Shown here: piece after piece, positions 62,264 to 64,000 of the stretch | Layout of the letters: every line of letters begins with the position of its first letter | How positions within the stretch are numbered: the stretch's first letter is position 1 | Assembly (NCBI GenBank): GCA_964623055.1 | Contig: CAZURK010000003.1 | Location: 1-64,000, forward strand | Length of the DNA stretch: 64,000 nt | Source of the DNA: JADHUC01 sp964623055 | GTDB lineage: Bacteria > Planctomycetota > Planctomycetia > Pirellulales > Pirellulaceae | Direction of reading: 5' to 3' | The notes under the pieces: model-generated | Database searches by the model: none | The model's input: the letters and a program-made list of their open reading frames with translations, nothing else | Told to the model about the DNA's origin: nothing | Position numbers and translations under genes: made by a program

Positions 62264-64000
62264 ATGCGATCGAGAATACTCGTTGCCACAGCATTCCTGG
62301 CGTCCGCCGCGCCTATCGGTGCGAGGGCCGACTACCTCACGACGACCTTCGGCAGAAGCGCCAAGTGCGAACACGCGAACACGCTGAGGATCGCCGACGG
62401 CGTGCTGAGCTTTGATCTGTCGGCACTGCCGGCCGACGTGAACGTGGCCCGCGCGGTCCTGCGCGTGCTGATCGACGGGCACGCCATCGGGGCAGCGGTA
62501 CGCGTCAAGCCGGTCGCACCGAAAGATGTCGGCGAGTTAGCACTGCTGGGGCCGTTGTATCGTACGTTCGATGCGACGGACGCGGTCCGCGCGTGGGTCG
62601 CCAACCGGGCTGCCAACAAGGGGCTGAAAATCGTGGAATCCGGTGGCGTGAACTTTAACAAAGCCGTACTCGAAGTCAGCTATCTCGGCAAGGCCGTGAA
62701 GGCGATCCCCGCGGTGACCGGACTGACGGCATTGCATCAATCCGGCCAGACGTTCCTGACCTGGCAGGAAATCGAAGATCCCGTCGGCAAACCCGACGCT
62801 ACGTTCGAAGAACTGCACAACGCCGTCATGACGGCGCGTGAGAAGCATGAGCTTAGCTACCGCATCTACCGCAGCAGCAAGCGCATCACTATCGAGACGC
62901 TCGGCGAGGCGGAACTGGTCCGCGAGGTCGATCAGATCCTCTCCTGCTACAACATGAAGGCCGTGCAAAACACCGAGCACCCAAATCAGGGCCATCCGAC
63001 GATGCACTCGCCAATCCGTCCAGGGTACAACAATGTGCGGGCCTATAAGATGACCCGCTATCGAATCACCAATGGCGGCGACCCCCTACCACACGCAACG
63101 GGCTTGGCGGTGTTCACCTGCACTCGGCCAGCAAAGCGCTACTACGCCGTGACGGCGTCGGTCAACGGTCGCGAAGCGGTTACCGCCCTCGGAGCGGGCG
63201 CCAGCCTCGCACAGCCGGTGGAGGAAAGGCCGTCTACGTTTCCCGCAATTGTCTATCAGCGGGAATCGCAGCGTCCGCCGGATCGCGGCCAGGAGAAGCC
63301 CACCGTCGCGGAGGTATATAACTCGTGGCTCGAACCGCCCTACCACCAAGTGCCCAACGAAGCCGAGACGGCGATTGTCAAATGGTCCGACATGCCCGCC
63401 GCCGACGCAGGGAACCGGCGACCGCTGTTCGTGCTGACCACCACGTACGGCGGCACGTCGGCGGGTCTGCAGGGCATCGGCTGGCACGGCGCGCGCAAGC
63501 ACCTGGGCGGCGTGCTCACAATCGGCCTCTCGGAGGGCAGCGTCTGGCAAGGCTGCCACGAATGCGTCGATACGCTGCGCGGCTACGACCAAGGCGTCGT
63601 GCACAACTATCCGCAGCGGCGCGTGCTGGCCGCCGCCCGATGGGGGATCGCCAAAGACGACTTCTTCGTCGATCCGCAGCGCGTGTACTTCTGGAGCCAG
63701 CTTGGCTGCTGGGCGCTGCGTAACGGGGACGTGTTTGCGGTTGTGATGAGCAACGGCTATGGCAACTTCGCCATCGGCAAGCTCGCCCAGAACCACGGCC
63801 GGTCCGGCAAGTGGGGACCGTATCCGGCCGGAAGCAACAGTTTTGCCGGCGTGAATCAGTGGGAGTACATGAACATCCCCAAGTTCGTCCGCGAGAATCC
63901 GACCGTCGAGTTGCCTTTCTGGCTCTGCTGGCCGGCCTACGGGGCGTATCCCAGCCACACCATCGGCGACTTCGGCTTCATGCCCTGGCCGGAAACCATC
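62264..64000 (+). CDS. Secreted paralogous partner, cut by the right window edge
   Basis: Open for 579 codons to the last base, so the end is not seen. ATG 62264 has AAGGAG at 62251-62256 and opens a leader (MRSRILVATAFLASAAPIGARA). An N-terminal DNRLRE-type/CBM-like beta-sandwich (LSFDLSALPADVNVARAVLRVLI) precedes the domain shared with the previous gene: GLTALHQSGQTFLTWQEIEDP ... FEELHNAVMTAREKHELSYRIYRS ... ITIETLGEAELVREVDQILSCYN. A hydrolase-like part follows (RRPLFVLTTTYGGTSAGLQG, LTIGLSEGSVWQGCHE, RVLAAARWGIAKDDFFVDPQ). Tight spacing makes the pair an operon. The function is unknown. Confidence 0.65.
   Translation, partial: MRSRILVATAFLASAAPIGARADYLTTTFGRSAKCEHANTLRIADGVLSFDLSALPADVNVARAVLRVLIDGHAIGAAVRVKPVAPKDVGELALLGPLYRTFDATDAVRAWVANRAANKGLKIVESGGVNFNKAVLEVSYLGKAVKAIPAVTGLTALHQSGQTFLTWQEIEDPVGKPDATFEELHNAVMTAREKHELSYRIYRSSKRITIETLGEAELVREVDQILSCYNMKAVQNTEHPNQGHPTMHSPIRPGYNNVRAYKMTRYRITNGGDPLPHATGLAVFTCTRPAKRYYAVTASVNGREAVTALGAGASLAQPVEERPSTFPAIVYQRESQRPPDRGQEKPTVAEVYNSWLEPPYHQVPNEAETAIVKWSDMPAADAGNRRPLFVLTTTYGGTSAGLQGIGWHGARKHLGGVLTIGLSEGSVWQGCHECVDTLRGYDQGVVHNYPQRRVLAAARWGIAKDDFFVDPQRVYFWSQLGCWALRNGDVFAVVMSNGYGNFAIGKLAQNHGRSGKWGPYPAGSNSFAGVNQWEYMNIPKFVRENPTVELPFWLCWPAYGAYPSHTIGDFGFMPWPETI

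Overview
The window looks like a GC-rich chromosome segment from a planctomycete, most likely of the Pirellulales type. The evidence is: Sec or Tat leaders on most enzymes, a twin-arginine aldo/keto-reductase-like pair, a short leucine-rich-repeat protein opening with the planctomycete RRRRFRFSLRTLL membrane segment, many sodium:solute symporters and uroporphyrinogen-decarboxylase-like (URO-D-like) proteins, and numerous palindromic repeats between genes. No tRNA, rRNA, CRISPR array, IS transposase or transcription factor was found.

Layout. About 0-10.1 kb: a cluster aimed at N-acetylhexosamine glycans, with a Gfo/Idh/MocA oxidoreductase, GH89-type alpha-N-acetylglucosaminidase, GH20 beta-hexosaminidase, a symporter and a GH84-like enzyme, followed by a convergent Tat-exported aldo/keto-reductase-like protein. 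About 11.6-20.3 kb: a second catabolic cluster with a GH57 enzyme, three divergent URO-D-like proteins, a secreted beta-helix protein and a second symporter. About 20.4-31.9 kb: a beta-propeller hydrolase, a very large secreted protein, an exported class I amidotransferase-like protein, and a two-gene minus-strand operon (C45 acyltransferase-like plus a TIM-barrel protein of about 1,117 residues). About 32.2-36.7 kb: two convergent double alpha/beta-hydrolase proteins whose active halves are opposite. About 36.9-46.6 kb: three secreted barrel-like proteins (one DUF4838, interrupted by an assembly gap), an LRR protein and a sugar-binding/GATase-like protein. About 46.7-53 kb: an amidohydrolase, a beta-propeller and a GHL10-like barrel. 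About 53-57.5 kb: a decayed accessory stretch with small genes, a frameshifted pentapeptide-repeat gene, a Y-family polymerase with an in-frame amber codon before its expected tail, and a MITE-like element. About 57.7-64 kb: a second Tat aldo/keto-reductase-like gene, a lactonase-type beta-propeller, and two tandem paralogous secreted proteins, the last cut by the window edge.

Taken together, the genes suggest extracellular or periplasmic depolymerisation of complex, amino-sugar-containing glycans, uptake of products by sodium symporters, and cytoplasmic oxidation. Many large secreted proteins are only assignable to folds. Gene remnants (20.4, 26.1, 39.3 and 48.4 kb), one-base or one-codon lesions and dispersed palindromes show active decay and rearrangement. 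All family calls come from reading motifs by eye; no database search was run.
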